Shown: in pieces, positions 7,315 to 15,712 of the stretch
Layout: each line of letters begins with the position of its first letter
Position numbering within the stretch: the stretch's first letter is position 1
From: an uncultured Eubacteriales bacterium
Lineage (GTDB): Bacteria; Bacillota; Clostridia; Oscillospirales; Butyricicoccaceae
Assembly (NCBI GenBank): GCA_910579575.1
Contig: CAJTUM010000017.1
Location: forward strand, 1 to 40,997
Direction: 5' to 3'
DNA length: 40,997 nt
The notes under the pieces: model-generated
What the model was told of the DNA's origin: nothing
What the model saw: only the letters and a program-made list of their open reading frames with translations
Databases searched by the model: none
Program-made: the position numbers and the translations under genes

Positions 7315-9051
7315 TCAAGTCTCCTGTTGGATTTCATTTTCATGGTTTTTTCCGGCGCTGCGCTGAAACTTCTCAGCGATGGACAAAATTTCCCCGGCGT
7401 TGCGCAGGGTTTGCTGGGTGATGTCCATGCCGGCGGTCATCCGGGCGATTTCCTCTGTGCGGCCCCGCCGATCCAGCAAGGTCACTTGGGTCTGCGTGCG
7501 GCCCTCCTCCACCTGCTTGGCGATGAGATATTGATGCTGGCCCAAGGCGGCGATCTGGGGCAGATGGGTGACGCAAAGCACCTGTTTTTGCAGAGAGAGG
7601 GAAAACAGCTTTTCCCCCACCTTATTGGCCGCCCGGCCGCTGACGCCGGTATCGATTTCATCGAAGATCAGCGTGCCCGCCAGGTCCGCCCCGGCCAGCA
7701 CGCTTTTGATCGCCAGCATAATGCGGGAAAGCTCGCCGCCGGAGGCAATCTTGGCCAGAGGCTTGAAGGTTTCCCCCGGGTTGGCCGTCATCAAAAAAGC
7801 CACGCTGTCCGTGCCCTTTCGAGTAAATTTCACGTGGCCTTGTTCCCCAGCGCTTTCCACCTTCACCTGAAAGCGGGCGTGGGGCATATCCAGCTGGCGA
7901 AGCTCCTGCTCAATGCGCTGGGTCAGCCGGACGGCGGCCTGCCGCCGCAGCTGGTGAATGGTTTGAGAAAGGGCCTGCACTTGGTCCCGCTTGGCGGCAT
8001 ACTGGTCGTTAAGAGCGGAGAGATCCTCGTCCATCGCCTCGATGGCGGCCAACTGGCCGGCAGTCTCCCGCTCCAAGGCCAAAAGGCCCTCTTCGTCTCG
8101 CATATATTTTTTCATCAGCCGGCCGATCACGTCCAGCCGCTCTTCAATCTGGGCCAGCTCCTCCGGGGAAAAATCGATGGAGTTGGAAAAGGCGTCCACA
8201 TCCCGCTCCAGCTCCTGGGATAAGGCCAGCAGCTCCCGGGCGCGGGCGCTGAAATCCCGCAGCTGACCGGACCAGCTTTCGCATTCCCGCAGCCGGGCCT
8301 CGGCGATGGTCAGCAGCCCCACGACGCCGGGGGCCTCGTCGTCGCCATAAAGGGCGGTTTTGGCCTCCGCCATGTTGGCGGCGGTTTTTTCCACATTGGC
8401 CAGCAGCAGCCTTTTTTCGCTGAGGGCGGCGTATTCTCCGGCCGTCAGGCCGGCGGCCTCCAGCTCCTGGTGCTGGAATTGCAGCAAATCTGCCTGGCGA
8501 CGCAGCTCCTCGTTGCGCTCCGCCTTTTCTTTGATCTGCCGGCGCAGCGCCAGCAAACTGCGGTATTCCCGATAATATTGCTGCAATTCCTCCTGGTATC
8601 CGCCAAAAGCGTCCAAATAATCGATGTGAGAATCGTCGCTGAGCAGGGCCATGCCGTCGTTTTGGCCATGGATATTGATCAGCGCTTCCCCCAGGGCCTT
8701 GAGGACGCCCACCGAGGCGGGCCTGCCGTTGACCCGGCAGGTATTTCGGCCGTCCTGGCCGATTTCCCGGCTGACCAGCAGCGAATCGTCTTCGCAGGCG
8801 AAGCCCAGGTCCGCCGCTTTGGCCAAAACGCCGGGGGCCAAACCGCAGAACAGAGCGCTGACGACGGCTTTGCTTTGGCCATGGCGAATTAGATCTCTGC
8901 TGGTGCGGGCGCCCAAAATGGCGCACAGAGAATCGATGACGATGGATTTGCCCGCGCCGGTTTCGCCAGTGAGCACATTGAACCCGGGCATAAACTGGAT
9001 ATCCGCCCTTTCGATGACGGCGATATTTTCAATATGAAGATGCTGCAGCAT
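7315..9051 (-). CDS. recN: DNA repair protein RecN (SMC-like ATPase)
   Basis: The 578-residue protein has the split ABC head of RecN: Walker A GETGAGKS (29-36) near the start, then signature KIASGGELSR and Walker B ..LIFDEIDTGVSG near the end. A long coiled-coil region lies between them (about 160-380). RecN gathers at double-strand breaks and promotes end tethering before RecA-dependent repair. The length fits the family (550-580). ATG follows CAGGAG at normal spacing. argR lies 52 bases upstream and rubrerythrin directly downstream. argR-recN adjacency is standard in Firmicutes. Confidence 0.96.
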   Translation of the reverse strand: MLQHLHIENIAVIERADIQFMPGFNVLTGETGAGKSIVIDSLCAILGARTSRDLIRHGQSKAVVSALFCGLAPGVLAKAADLGFACEDDSLLVSREIGQDGRNTCRVNGRPASVGVLKALGEALINIHGQNDGMALLSDDSHIDYLDAFGGYQEELQQYYREYRSLLALRRQIKEKAERNEELRRQADLLQFQHQELEAAGLTAGEYAALSEKRLLLANVEKTAANMAEAKTALYGDDEAPGVVGLLTIAEARLRECESWSGQLRDFSARARELLALSQELERDVDAFSNSIDFSPEELAQIEERLDVIGRLMKKYMRDEEGLLALERETAGQLAAIEAMDEDLSALNDQYAAKRDQVQALSQTIHQLRRQAAVRLTQRIEQELRQLDMPHARFQVKVESAGEQGHVKFTRKGTDSVAFLMTANPGETFKPLAKIASGGELSRIMLAIKSVLAGADLAGTLIFDEIDTGVSGRAANKVGEKLFSLSLQKQVLCVTHLPQIAALGQHQYLIAKQVEEGRTQTQVTLLDRRGRTEEIARMTAGMDITQQTLRNAGEILSIAEKFQRSAGKNHENEIQQET

Positions 9052-9103
9052 AACGCGACTCCTGTATCATCCAATCTTGCGGCTCCCAGCCAGACGGGTC
9101 GGC

Positions 9104-9556
9104 CTATCGGAGCATTTCGTGGGTTTCTTCAAAAAACCGCTGGGCGGTTTCGTTGTCCTTCAGGATAATCAACACATTATCGTCTCCGGCGATGGTGCCG
9201 ATGATATTGCCGATCTTCATGGAATCCAGGGCGGCGGCGGCGGCGTTGGCCATGCCGGTGATGGTTTTTAGAACCACCAAATTCTGCGCCACGTCCACCT
9301 TGACGACGCATTCCCGGAAGATATTGCGCATACGGGGGGCAAAACCGGAATCCTGCTCGCCTTCCGCCACAGAATAGCGGTATCCGCCGTGGGAAGAGGC
9401 GATCTTAATCAGGCGGAGCTCCTTGATATCTCGAGAAACCGTGGCCTGGGTGGAGTTAAAGCCCTTTTCCCGCAGGCGGGCGGTCAGTTCCTCCTGGGTG
9501 TCGATCTCATAGTTGGAAATCAAATCGATGATGGCGGCCTGCCTTTGAAACTTCAT
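9104..9556 (-). CDS. argR: Arginine repressor ArgR/AhrC
   Basis: The 150-residue regulator has an N-terminal winged helix (about 1-70, with TQEELTARLREKGFNSTQATVSRDIKEL as its core) and a C-terminal hexamerisation and arginine-binding domain. The latter ends in the GTIAGDDNVLIILKD motif, whose Asp pair contacts arginine. It senses arginine and controls arginine synthesis and breakdown. ATG follows GGGAGG. It lies between nadK and recN, the order found in many spore formers. No ARG-box palindrome was spotted near its own start. Confidence 0.95.
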   Translation of the reverse strand: MKFQRQAAIIDLISNYEIDTQEELTARLREKGFNSTQATVSRDIKELRLIKIASSHGGYRYSVAEGEQDSGFAPRMRNIFRECVVKVDVAQNLVVLKTITGMANAAAAALDSMKIGNIIGTIAGDDNVLIILKDNETAQRFFEETHEMLR

Positions 9557-9596
9557 GCCGCGCCTCCCTTCTTCAATCTATTTGGATCCGTTTTGT

Positions 9597-10454
9597 TCAG
9601 ATGGAGAGCTTTTTATGAATCAGCTGATAAAAGCCGATGTTTTTGAGGCGGATCAGCCGGGTCTGCCACTGGGAGCGGCGGACGGCGACGATATCCGCCG
9701 GGTCTATGGCGAAGGGCGCGCCGCCGTCCGCCGAGAGAAAGGCCTGGTTATCCTCTGCTCCGGCGGCGATGGCCACCGTCCGCTCCGCCGAAAGCACAAA
9801 GGGCTTCGCGCCCAGCTCGTGGGCGCAAATGGGCGTTACCGCCATGCAGTTGGCGTTTGGCTCGATGATGGGTCCGCCGGCGGACAAGGTATAGGCTGTG
9901 GACCCTGTGGGGGTAGCCACAATGATACCGTCTCCCTGGATGGAGGCGGTCAGCACGCCGTCTACGCTGACGGCCACGCCGATGAGCCGGGCCTGGGTCC
10001 ATTTGGTAATCACCACGTCGTTGAGCAGGGAAGCGGCATAGACTTGCTCTCCCTGGCGACAGACAGAAACGTCCAGCATCATCCGGGTGTCGATGGTATA
10101 CCGCCCCTGGGCCAGGTCCTTCAGATGATGGAGCTCGTGGGCGTCCAGCTCGCTCATAAAGCCCAGCTTGCCGGTGTTGACCCCCAAAATGGGCAGGTCA
10201 TGCCGGGCGGCGTCCGGCGCCAGCCGCAGGATACTGCCGTCTCCGCCGATGACCAGCGCGGCCTGACATTCTGCCAGGCACTGGCGGTAATCCCGAAACT
10301 GGCAGCCGGCGCCGGCGCTGGAGGGCAGCTTTTCCATGGTTTCCCGGTCGCACCAGACCTCCATGTCCAGCTCGACCAGCCGGCGAACGATCTGTTCCGC
10401 CGCGTCCTGCGTGCCCTCCTTGGTGAAATTGGGATAAAGGAAAATTTTTTTCAT
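9597..10454 (-). CDS. nadK: NAD kinase
   Basis: The 285-residue cytosolic enzyme phosphorylates NAD to NADP with ATP. The family motifs are present: GGDGS (70-74) with the catalytic Asp, NTGKLGF (93-99) and the glycine-rich TPTGSTAYTLSAGGPII stretch that binds NAD. The length is normal. The start ATG overlaps the stop of tlyA in an ATGA arrangement, indicating coupled translation. It is followed 40 bases later by argR. Confidence 0.96.
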   Translation of the reverse strand: MKKIFLYPNFTKEGTQDAAEQIVRRLVELDMEVWCDRETMEKLPSSAGAGCQFRDYRQCLAECQAALVIGGDGSILRLAPDAARHDLPILGVNTGKLGFMSELDAHELHHLKDLAQGRYTIDTRMMLDVSVCRQGEQVYAASLLNDVVITKWTQARLIGVAVSVDGVLTASIQGDGIIVATPTGSTAYTLSAGGPIIEPNANCMAVTPICAHELGAKPFVLSAERTVAIAAGAEDNQAFLSADGGAPFAIDPADIVAVRRSQWQTRLIRLKNIGFYQLIHKKLSI

Positions 10455-11260
10455 CCATCGTCCCTCCCCATGGCCCGATGGGCCTGCTCCACAACGCCGG
10501 GAATATCCCAGGGCCGCTCCTGGCCCTGGACCGCCAGATAAGCCAGAAACTCGATGTTGCCCTCGGGCCCTGTGATGGGAGAAAAGGTCAGCCCCAAAGG
10601 GACAAACCCGGCCTGGCGAACATAGCCCCGCACCGTCTCCAGCACCTCGATATGGGTGGATTTTTCCCGCACCACCCCTTTTTTGCCCACCTTTTCCCGC
10701 CCAGCCTCAAACTGGGGCTTGACGAGGGTGAGCATATGCCCCTGAGGCCCCAGCAGGCTCCGCGCCACGGGCAGCACCAGCCGCAGAGAGATAAAGGACA
10801 CGTCGCAGACCGCCAAATCCAAAGGCTGTCCGATATCCTCCGGTTTGACGTTGCGGATGTTGGTCCGCTCCATCACCGTCACCCGAGGGTCTGTCCGCAC
10901 CTGCCAGGCCAGCTGACCATAGCCCACGTCCACTGCAAAGCCCTGAGCCGCCCCCCGGCGCAGCAGGCAATCGGTAAATCCGCCGGTGGAAGCGCCGATA
11001 TCGATAAAGCTCTGCCCCGCCGGATCATATGCAAAATAATCCAGGGCCTTCTCGATTTTTAGCCCTCCCCGGCTGACGTATTGCAGCGCGGGGCCCCGGA
11101 CCTCTACTTGGTCGTCGGGCCCGCAAAAGAGGCCCGCCTTGTCCGCCTTCTGGTTGTTGACATACACAACGCCGCTCATAATCACCGCTTTGGCCCGTTC
11201 GCGGGAGGTTTCCAGCCCCCGCTCCACCAGCAGCAAGTCCAGTCTTTGTTTTTCAGCCAC
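10451..11260 (-). CDS. tlyA: TlyA-family rRNA 2'-O-methyltransferase (S4 + FtsJ-like)
   Basis: The 269-residue protein has an N-terminal S4 RNA-binding domain (about 1-65; RLDLLLVERGLETSRERAKA) and a Rossmann methyltransferase with the SAM loop DIGASTGGFTDCLL. TlyA proteins methylate ribose 2'-OH groups of rRNA and have also been called hemolysins. The open frame runs further upstream, but GTG 11260 is chosen because AGGAGG stands nine bases before it and the S4 domain starts there. It overlaps the dxs stop by 8 bases and the nadK start by 4, typical of the conserved dxs-tlyA-nadK block. Confidence 0.92.
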   Translation of the reverse strand: MAEKQRLDLLLVERGLETSRERAKAVIMSGVVYVNNQKADKAGLFCGPDDQVEVRGPALQYVSRGGLKIEKALDYFAYDPAGQSFIDIGASTGGFTDCLLRRGAAQGFAVDVGYGQLAWQVRTDPRVTVMERTNIRNVKPEDIGQPLDLAVCDVSFISLRLVLPVARSLLGPQGHMLTLVKPQFEAGREKVGKKGVVREKSTHIEVLETVRGYVRQAGFVPLGLTFSPITGPEGNIEFLAYLAVQGQERPWDIPGVVEQAHRAMGRDDG

Positions 11261-13118
11261 GTCCAATCGCCTCCTGTATGCAGTCCGCCGCCTGGCGGCC
11301 GTCGATGCCGCACAGCTGATACAGCTGGCGGACGGCTCCAGCAGGGACAAAATCCGCGCCGCAGTTGAACCGCCGGCAGTATGTTAGGGTCACGCCCTGT
11401 TGGGCCAGCGCCGCTTCCGCCCGCTGAGCCAAGCAGCCGGCGTCGCAGCAATCCTCTATCACCGCCAGCCGCCGGGTTTTAGCCGCCGAATTCACAAGGA
11501 CCTGCTGATCAAAACCGGTCAGGCTATTGAGCTTGACCACCTCGGCCTCCAGCCCCGCCTGCGCCAGACAATCCGCAGCCGCCAGCGCCTCGTTGATCAT
11601 AACGCCATAGGAAACCAGCGTGATATCGCCGCCCTGGCGCAGCACGGCCTGATTTTTATCAAAGGTATTGCCTGTAAAGGCTCCCTCCTTGCCCCTGGCG
11701 TATCGAATCGCTGTGGGGCCTTCTTCCCGGGCCAAAGCCCGCTCCAAAGCCTGGCGCAGCTCGGCGAAGGAAGAGGGAGACAACACTTCCATATGGGGAA
11801 TGGTCAGCAGATAGGGTACGTCGAACATTCCTTGGTGGGTTTCGCCGTCCTCCCCCACCAGGCCCGCCCGGTCCACCCCGATCACCGCCGGCAGCCGGCC
11901 GATGGCCAGGTCGTGGATCATCTGGTCATAGCCCCTCTGGAGGAAGGTGGAATAGATGCAGCACACCGGCTTCATCCCTCCGGCGGCCAGACCGCCAGAC
12001 ATGGTAATGGCGTGCTCCTCCGCGATGCCCACGTCGAAAAAGCGCTCTGGGTGGGCGCGGGCAAACTGGCTCAAGCCCGCCCCGTCCTCCATCGCGGCGG
12101 TGACGGCGCAAATCCGCGAGTCCTTGGAGGCCATCTCGGTGAGACAGCTCCCCATAACCGCCGAAAAATTCTGGCCGGAGCGCTTTTTGGGCGCGCCGGT
12201 TTCCACATTGAAGGGCGCCACCCCGTGAAAATTCTCCGGGCTGCGCTCCGAGGGGCCGTAGCCTTTGCCCTTGACGGTTTTGAAGTGCAATACCACCGGG
12301 CGGCGCAGCTTTTTGGCCTCGGTCAGCAGGTATTTGACGGTTTTGACGTCGTGGCCGTCCGCCGGCCCCAAATAGGTAAAGCCCATCAGCTCAAAGATTG
12401 TGGGCCGAAGCACGGCGGATTTCACCCGACGTTTCAGCGCGGAAACCCAGCCAATGGCCTCCTCCCCCCACTGATAGTGGCGAAAAAAGGCCTTCGTCCG
12501 GCTCTTCAGGTCAATGTATTGGGGCTTTAATCGGATGCGGGACAAGCGCTTGGCCACAGCGCCCACATTAGGGCTGATGGACATCCCGTTGTCGTTGTAA
12601 ATGACGATCAGCGGCTCGCCGGCTTGGCCGGCGTCGTTCAGCGCTTCATAGGCCATGCCGCCGGTCATGGCGCCGTCGCCGATGACGCACACCACATGGG
12701 AATCCTCTCCCCGCAGCGTCCGGGCTCGAGCCAGGCCCAAGGCGGCCGAAACGGAGGCCGAGGCATGGCCGCCCACAAAAGCGTCGTGAGGACTCTCCCA
12801 AGGGCGCGGGAAACCGCTCAGCCCTCCGAACTGCCGCAGAGTATGAAATTCGTCCCGCCGGCCGGTGAGCAGCTTGTGAACATAGCATTGATGTCCCACA
12901 TCATAAACTATTTTGTCTTTAGGCGAACAAAAAACGTTTTCAACAGCGGCGGCAATCTCCACGATGCCCAAATTGGAGGCCAGATGCCCCCCTGTCTGGG
13001 ACACGCTGCTCACCAAAAACAACCGGATCTCCGCGCAAAGGGATTCCAGTTGCTCGTCCGTCAGTTTGCCGACGTCGTGAGGCGAGGCGATATGGGAAAG
13101 CAATGGATATGCGTCCAT
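11253..13118 (-). CDS. dxs: 1-deoxy-D-xylulose-5-phosphate synthase
   Basis: The 621-residue thiamine-diphosphate enzyme condenses pyruvate with glyceraldehyde 3-phosphate, the first step of the MEP isoprenoid pathway. The TPP motif GDGAMTGGMAYEALNDAG (147-164), His45 in GGHLASNLG and the transketolase-type DRAGLVGEDGETHQG segment are present, and the length equals the family norm. The start ATG 13118 lacks a clear Shine-Dalgarno. Instead, the outer arm of a repeat hairpin (13136) ends 17 bases upstream. ispA, normally adjacent, is separated from dxs by about 250 bases of tandem repeats. Confidence 0.96.
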   Translation of the reverse strand: MDAYPLLSHIASPHDVGKLTDEQLESLCAEIRLFLVSSVSQTGGHLASNLGIVEIAAAVENVFCSPKDKIVYDVGHQCYVHKLLTGRRDEFHTLRQFGGLSGFPRPWESPHDAFVGGHASASVSAALGLARARTLRGEDSHVVCVIGDGAMTGGMAYEALNDAGQAGEPLIVIYNDNGMSISPNVGAVAKRLSRIRLKPQYIDLKSRTKAFFRHYQWGEEAIGWVSALKRRVKSAVLRPTIFELMGFTYLGPADGHDVKTVKYLLTEAKKLRRPVVLHFKTVKGKGYGPSERSPENFHGVAPFNVETGAPKKRSGQNFSAVMGSCLTEMASKDSRICAVTAAMEDGAGLSQFARAHPERFFDVGIAEEHAITMSGGLAAGGMKPVCCIYSTFLQRGYDQMIHDLAIGRLPAVIGVDRAGLVGEDGETHQGMFDVPYLLTIPHMEVLSPSSFAELRQALERALAREEGPTAIRYARGKEGAFTGNTFDKNQAVLRQGGDITLVSYGVMINEALAAADCLAQAGLEAEVVKLNSLTGFDQQVLVNSAAKTRRLAVIEDCCDAGCLAQRAEAALAQQGVTLTYCRRFNCGADFVPAGAVRQLYQLCGIDGRQAADCIQEAIGRG

Positions 13119-13135
13119 AAACAGTTTCTATGTTT

Positions 13136-13253
13136 CCCCAAAAAATCTCCGATTTTTTGGGGACCCCTTTCTCATTTGATCGATTTCCGACGAATGAATC
13201 GCCTGAAATCCTTTCGCCGGATTCCCGGCGTCCCGTCTGCCACGGGGCCCCGG
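13136..13253. repeat. Four-hairpin intergenic element, copy A (upstream of dxs)
   Basis: The 118-bp element contains four stems in plus-strand order: CCCCAAAAAATC/GATTTTTTGGGG with loop TCC (13136-13162), a GATTTC/GAAATC stem with loop ATGAA, GCCGG/CCGGC around ATTC, and CCCGT/ACGGG around CTGCC. Its 97-base core (13142-13238) is identical to copy B at 13267-13363, and the same architecture recurs upstream of lon. No open frame or T-run of a normal terminator accompanies it. Confidence 0.85.
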
Positions 13254-13264
13254 CGCTGCGCGCC

Positions 13265-13363
13265 GCAAAATCTCCGATTTTTTGGGGACCCCTTTCTCAT
13301 TTGATCGATTTCCGACGAATGAATCGCCTGAAATCCTTTCGCCGGATTCCCGGCGTCCCGTCT
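13265..13363. repeat. Four-hairpin intergenic element, copy B (end of ispA)
   Basis: This tandem copy is 125 bases from copy A. Positions 13267-13363 are base-for-base identical to 13142-13238. It lacks the CCCC outer arm of stem 1 and the closing arm of stem 4, because the ispA stop codon (13371) follows at once. Identity of the cores against divergence from the lon-linked copies suggests a recent duplication or gene conversion. Confidence 0.85.
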
Positions 13364-13370
13364 CGGCGTT

Positions 13371-14258
13371 TTATTTTTGTCGGGTTGTCAGCTCCTGGGC
13401 CAGCTGCTGCAAAAATTCGGAGCCAGGCAACGGCGCCACGGCCTGGACGGCCTGGTCCGTCAACTCTTGGACCATGCGGCGGCACTCCTCCAGGCCATAA
13501 AAAGCGACAAAGGTGGTTTTTCCCTTCGCTTGGTCGCTGCCAATGGGCTTGCCGAAAATCTCCGGGTCTCCCTCGCAATCCAGAATATCATCCTGAATCT
13601 GAAAAGCCAGGCCAATCCTGTCGGCATAATGCCGAGCCCGCTGCATTTTGTCCCCTTCTTCTCCGGCCAACGCGCAGCCGGCGGCGCAGGCGGCCAGCCA
13701 AAGCCGCCCTGTTTTCAGCCGCACCATCTCTTCCAGCTGCTGGGCCTGGGGCCTGTTTTTTTCAAAGGCCAAATCCATCATTTGGCCGCCGATCATACCC
13801 TCCATGCCGGCGCAGAACGCGATGATCGAAGCCGCCTTCATAGCCCAAACAGGCGAAATGCGGGGGCAGCTCTGGCTCAACATGACTTCAAAGGCTCTGG
13901 TGAGCAGGGCGTCTCCCGCCAACAGCGCCGCGGCCTCGCCATATACTTTGTGGTTGGCGGGCCGGCCTCGGCGCAGGTCGTCGTCGTCCATGCAGGGCAA
14001 GTCGTCGTGAATCAGGGAATAATTGTGAATCATCTCCAGGCCGCAGGCAAAGGGCAGGGCGTCCTCCGCTTGACCGCCGCACAGCGCGTAAAATTCCATC
14101 AATAGGGCTGGCCGCAGCCGTTTGCCCGGCGCCAGAGCGCTGTATCGGGCGGCGGCAAAAATCTGCCGCAGCTCCCCTTTTTCATCGGGCAGCCAGGTTT
14201 CCAGCCCCTGCTGGACCAAGCTGGCGTAATAGGCCAGCTTTTCGCGGGGCTCCATCAT
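13371..14258 (-). CDS. ispA: Polyprenyl (geranyl/farnesyl) diphosphate synthase
   Basis: The 295-residue all-helical prenyltransferase has both aspartate-rich motifs: DDLPCMD (85-91), followed by the RRGRP loop, and DDILD (223-227). These bind magnesium and the allylic diphosphate. The enzyme joins isopentenyl diphosphate units made by the MEP pathway, most likely to farnesyl diphosphate, judging from length and operon position. It begins with two ATGs: 14258 overlaps the xseB stop (ATGA), whereas 14255 has the better distance (seven bases) from AGGAGG. It follows xseB as in most Firmicutes and is separated from dxs by the tandem repeats. Confidence 0.93.
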   Translation of the reverse strand: MMEPREKLAYYASLVQQGLETWLPDEKGELRQIFAAARYSALAPGKRLRPALLMEFYALCGGQAEDALPFACGLEMIHNYSLIHDDLPCMDDDDLRRGRPANHKVYGEAAALLAGDALLTRAFEVMLSQSCPRISPVWAMKAASIIAFCAGMEGMIGGQMMDLAFEKNRPQAQQLEEMVRLKTGRLWLAACAAGCALAGEEGDKMQRARHYADRIGLAFQIQDDILDCEGDPEIFGKPIGSDQAKGKTTFVAFYGLEECRRMVQELTDQAVQAVAPLPGSEFLQQLAQELTTRQK

Positions 14259-14488
14259 TCGCCCTCCTGCATCTCAAAGGGCGCTTCTTCCGGGCCCTGG
14301 GGGCCTTTGACCAGCAGGCTGACCTTCTGCTCCGCCTGATCCAAGGCGGAGGAGCACTGTTTAATCAGCCCTGCGCCCTCTTCAAAAAGGGCCAGACTCT
14401 GGTCCAGCGGAGCGTCTCCCCGCTCCAGCAGCCGGACAATTTCCTCAATGCGCTTCATCGCCGTTTCAAACACAAATTTTTCAGCCAT
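14255..14488 (-). CDS. xseB: Exodeoxyribonuclease VII small subunit
   Basis: The 77-residue helical protein carries the XseB pattern FETAMKRIEEIVRLLERGDAPLDQSLALFEEG. It forms the small subunit that binds the coiled-coil arm of XseA in exonuclease VII, a nuclease that degrades single-stranded DNA from both ends. It starts 12 bases after xseA and overlaps ispA by 4 bases. Such small genes are easily missed, but length and sequence fit the family. Confidence 0.93.
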   Translation of the reverse strand: MAEKFVFETAMKRIEEIVRLLERGDAPLDQSLALFEEGAGLIKQCSSALDQAEQKVSLLVKGPQGPEEAPFEMQEGE

Positions 14489-14500
14489 GGTTTCATTCTC

Positions 14501-15712
14501 CTATCTGTTCTGCCGCCGGCGGACCGCTTCCACCAAGCAATCGGCTTCTCCCTGATGCAGCCGCACCTGAATCCGGTCGCCGGTCTGCAAATCTCCTGCC
14601 GTTTTCACAATCTGATCTTCCTTTGTCACAAAGCCATAGCCTCGACCCAGCACCTTGAGAGGGCTCAAAGCGTCCAGCGCGGCGGCCTGGCCCACAAAAG
14701 CCCGCCGGCGGCGGTTCACGCTTTCCCGAGCGGCGGAAGTCATCCGCTCCTGGCTGAAAGACAGACTCAGCCGCAGCTCGTTTAGATATTCCACAGGACT
14801 CTGCATGATTTTCTTGGAAGACGCGGCCTCCAGCCGCTGGCGGAGATGCTGGAGCTTTCGTTTTTCCGCCAATATGGCCCGGCTGGAGAAATCCCGCAGC
14901 CGCAGCGCCAGCTCGTCCTGATCGGGCGCCGCCAGCTCCGCCCCGTTGGAGGGGGTGGCCGCCCGCAGATCGGCCGCATAATCTGCAATGGTGATATCCG
15001 GCTCGTGGCCCACGGCGGAAATCACGGGGATGGAGCAGCGGTAAATCGCCCGGGCCACAACCTCTTCGTTGAAGGCCCACAAATCCTCAATGGAGCCGCC
15101 GCCCCGGCCCGCGATAATCAGGTCGGCCAGCCGATGTTGATCCACATAATCCAGCATATCGGCGATCTGTTGGGCGGCGCCCTCCCCCTGGACCTTCACC
15201 GGGCAAACCAAAAGCCGGCAGAGAGGCCACCGCTTTTTCAGAATGCGCAGCATATCCCGCACGGCGGCGCCAGTGGGCGAAGTGACCAGGGCGATACGGC
15301 CCGGATAAACGGGCAGAGGCTTTTTCCGCTCTTTGCTGAACAGCCCTTCTTGATAGAGCTTTTTCTTCAGCTGCTCAAAGGCCAGGTACAAGGCGCCCAC
15401 GCCGTCGGGCGTCATTTCGTTGACGTAAATCTGATACTGTCCGCTTTTGGGAAACAGGCTGACCCGGCCATAAGCGATCACCTTCATGCCCGATTCCGGC
15501 CGAAACCGGAGTTTGCCGGCGGAGGCGGCAAACATCACGCCGCTGACCGCCGCGTTTTCATCCTTCAATGTAAAATAGCAATGACCGGAGGAATGGATTT
15601 TGAAATTGGAAAGCTCTCCCCGCAGGCACAGAGATTGGAGAGGAGCCGTGTTATCCAGCAGGGCTTTGATATAGTTGTTCAGCTGGGTGACTGTGATAGG
15701 TTTGGCGTTCAA
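14501..15712 (-). CDS. xseA: Exodeoxyribonuclease VII large subunit
   Basis: The 403-residue catalytic subunit has an N-terminal OB-fold (about 1-100; LRGELSNFKIHSSGHCYFTLKD), a nuclease core with ALVTSPTGAAVRDML and IIAGRGGGSIEDLWAFNEE, SAVGHEPDITIAD, a long coiled coil (about 260-340) and a C-terminal segment. The start appears to be TTG 15712, overlapping the upstream stop as TTGA, since no ATG lies near the conserved N-terminus. It pairs with xseB immediately downstream. Confidence 0.94.
   Translation of the reverse strand: MNAKPITVTQLNNYIKALLDNTAPLQSLCLRGELSNFKIHSSGHCYFTLKDENAAVSGVMFAASAGKLRFRPESGMKVIAYGRVSLFPKSGQYQIYVNEMTPDGVGALYLAFEQLKKKLYQEGLFSKERKKPLPVYPGRIALVTSPTGAAVRDMLRILKKRWPLCRLLVCPVKVQGEGAAQQIADMLDYVDQHRLADLIIAGRGGGSIEDLWAFNEEVVARAIYRCSIPVISAVGHEPDITIADYAADLRAATPSNGAELAAPDQDELALRLRDFSSRAILAEKRKLQHLRQRLEAASSKKIMQSPVEYLNELRLSLSFSQERMTSAARESVNRRRRAFVGQAAALDALSPLKVLGRGYGFVTKEDQIVKTAGDLQTGDRIQVRLHQGEADCLVEAVRRRQNR

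Noticed and set aside
13136..13162. Intrinsic terminator between ispA and dxs
   Set aside because: The 12-bp stem is A/T-rich in its centre and the minus-strand sequence after it is AAACATAG, not a T-run.
13136..13363. CRISPR array
   Set aside because: Only two repeat units, about 97 bases long with a 28-base spacer, and no cas gene nearby; the unit is a hairpin-rich intergenic repeat.
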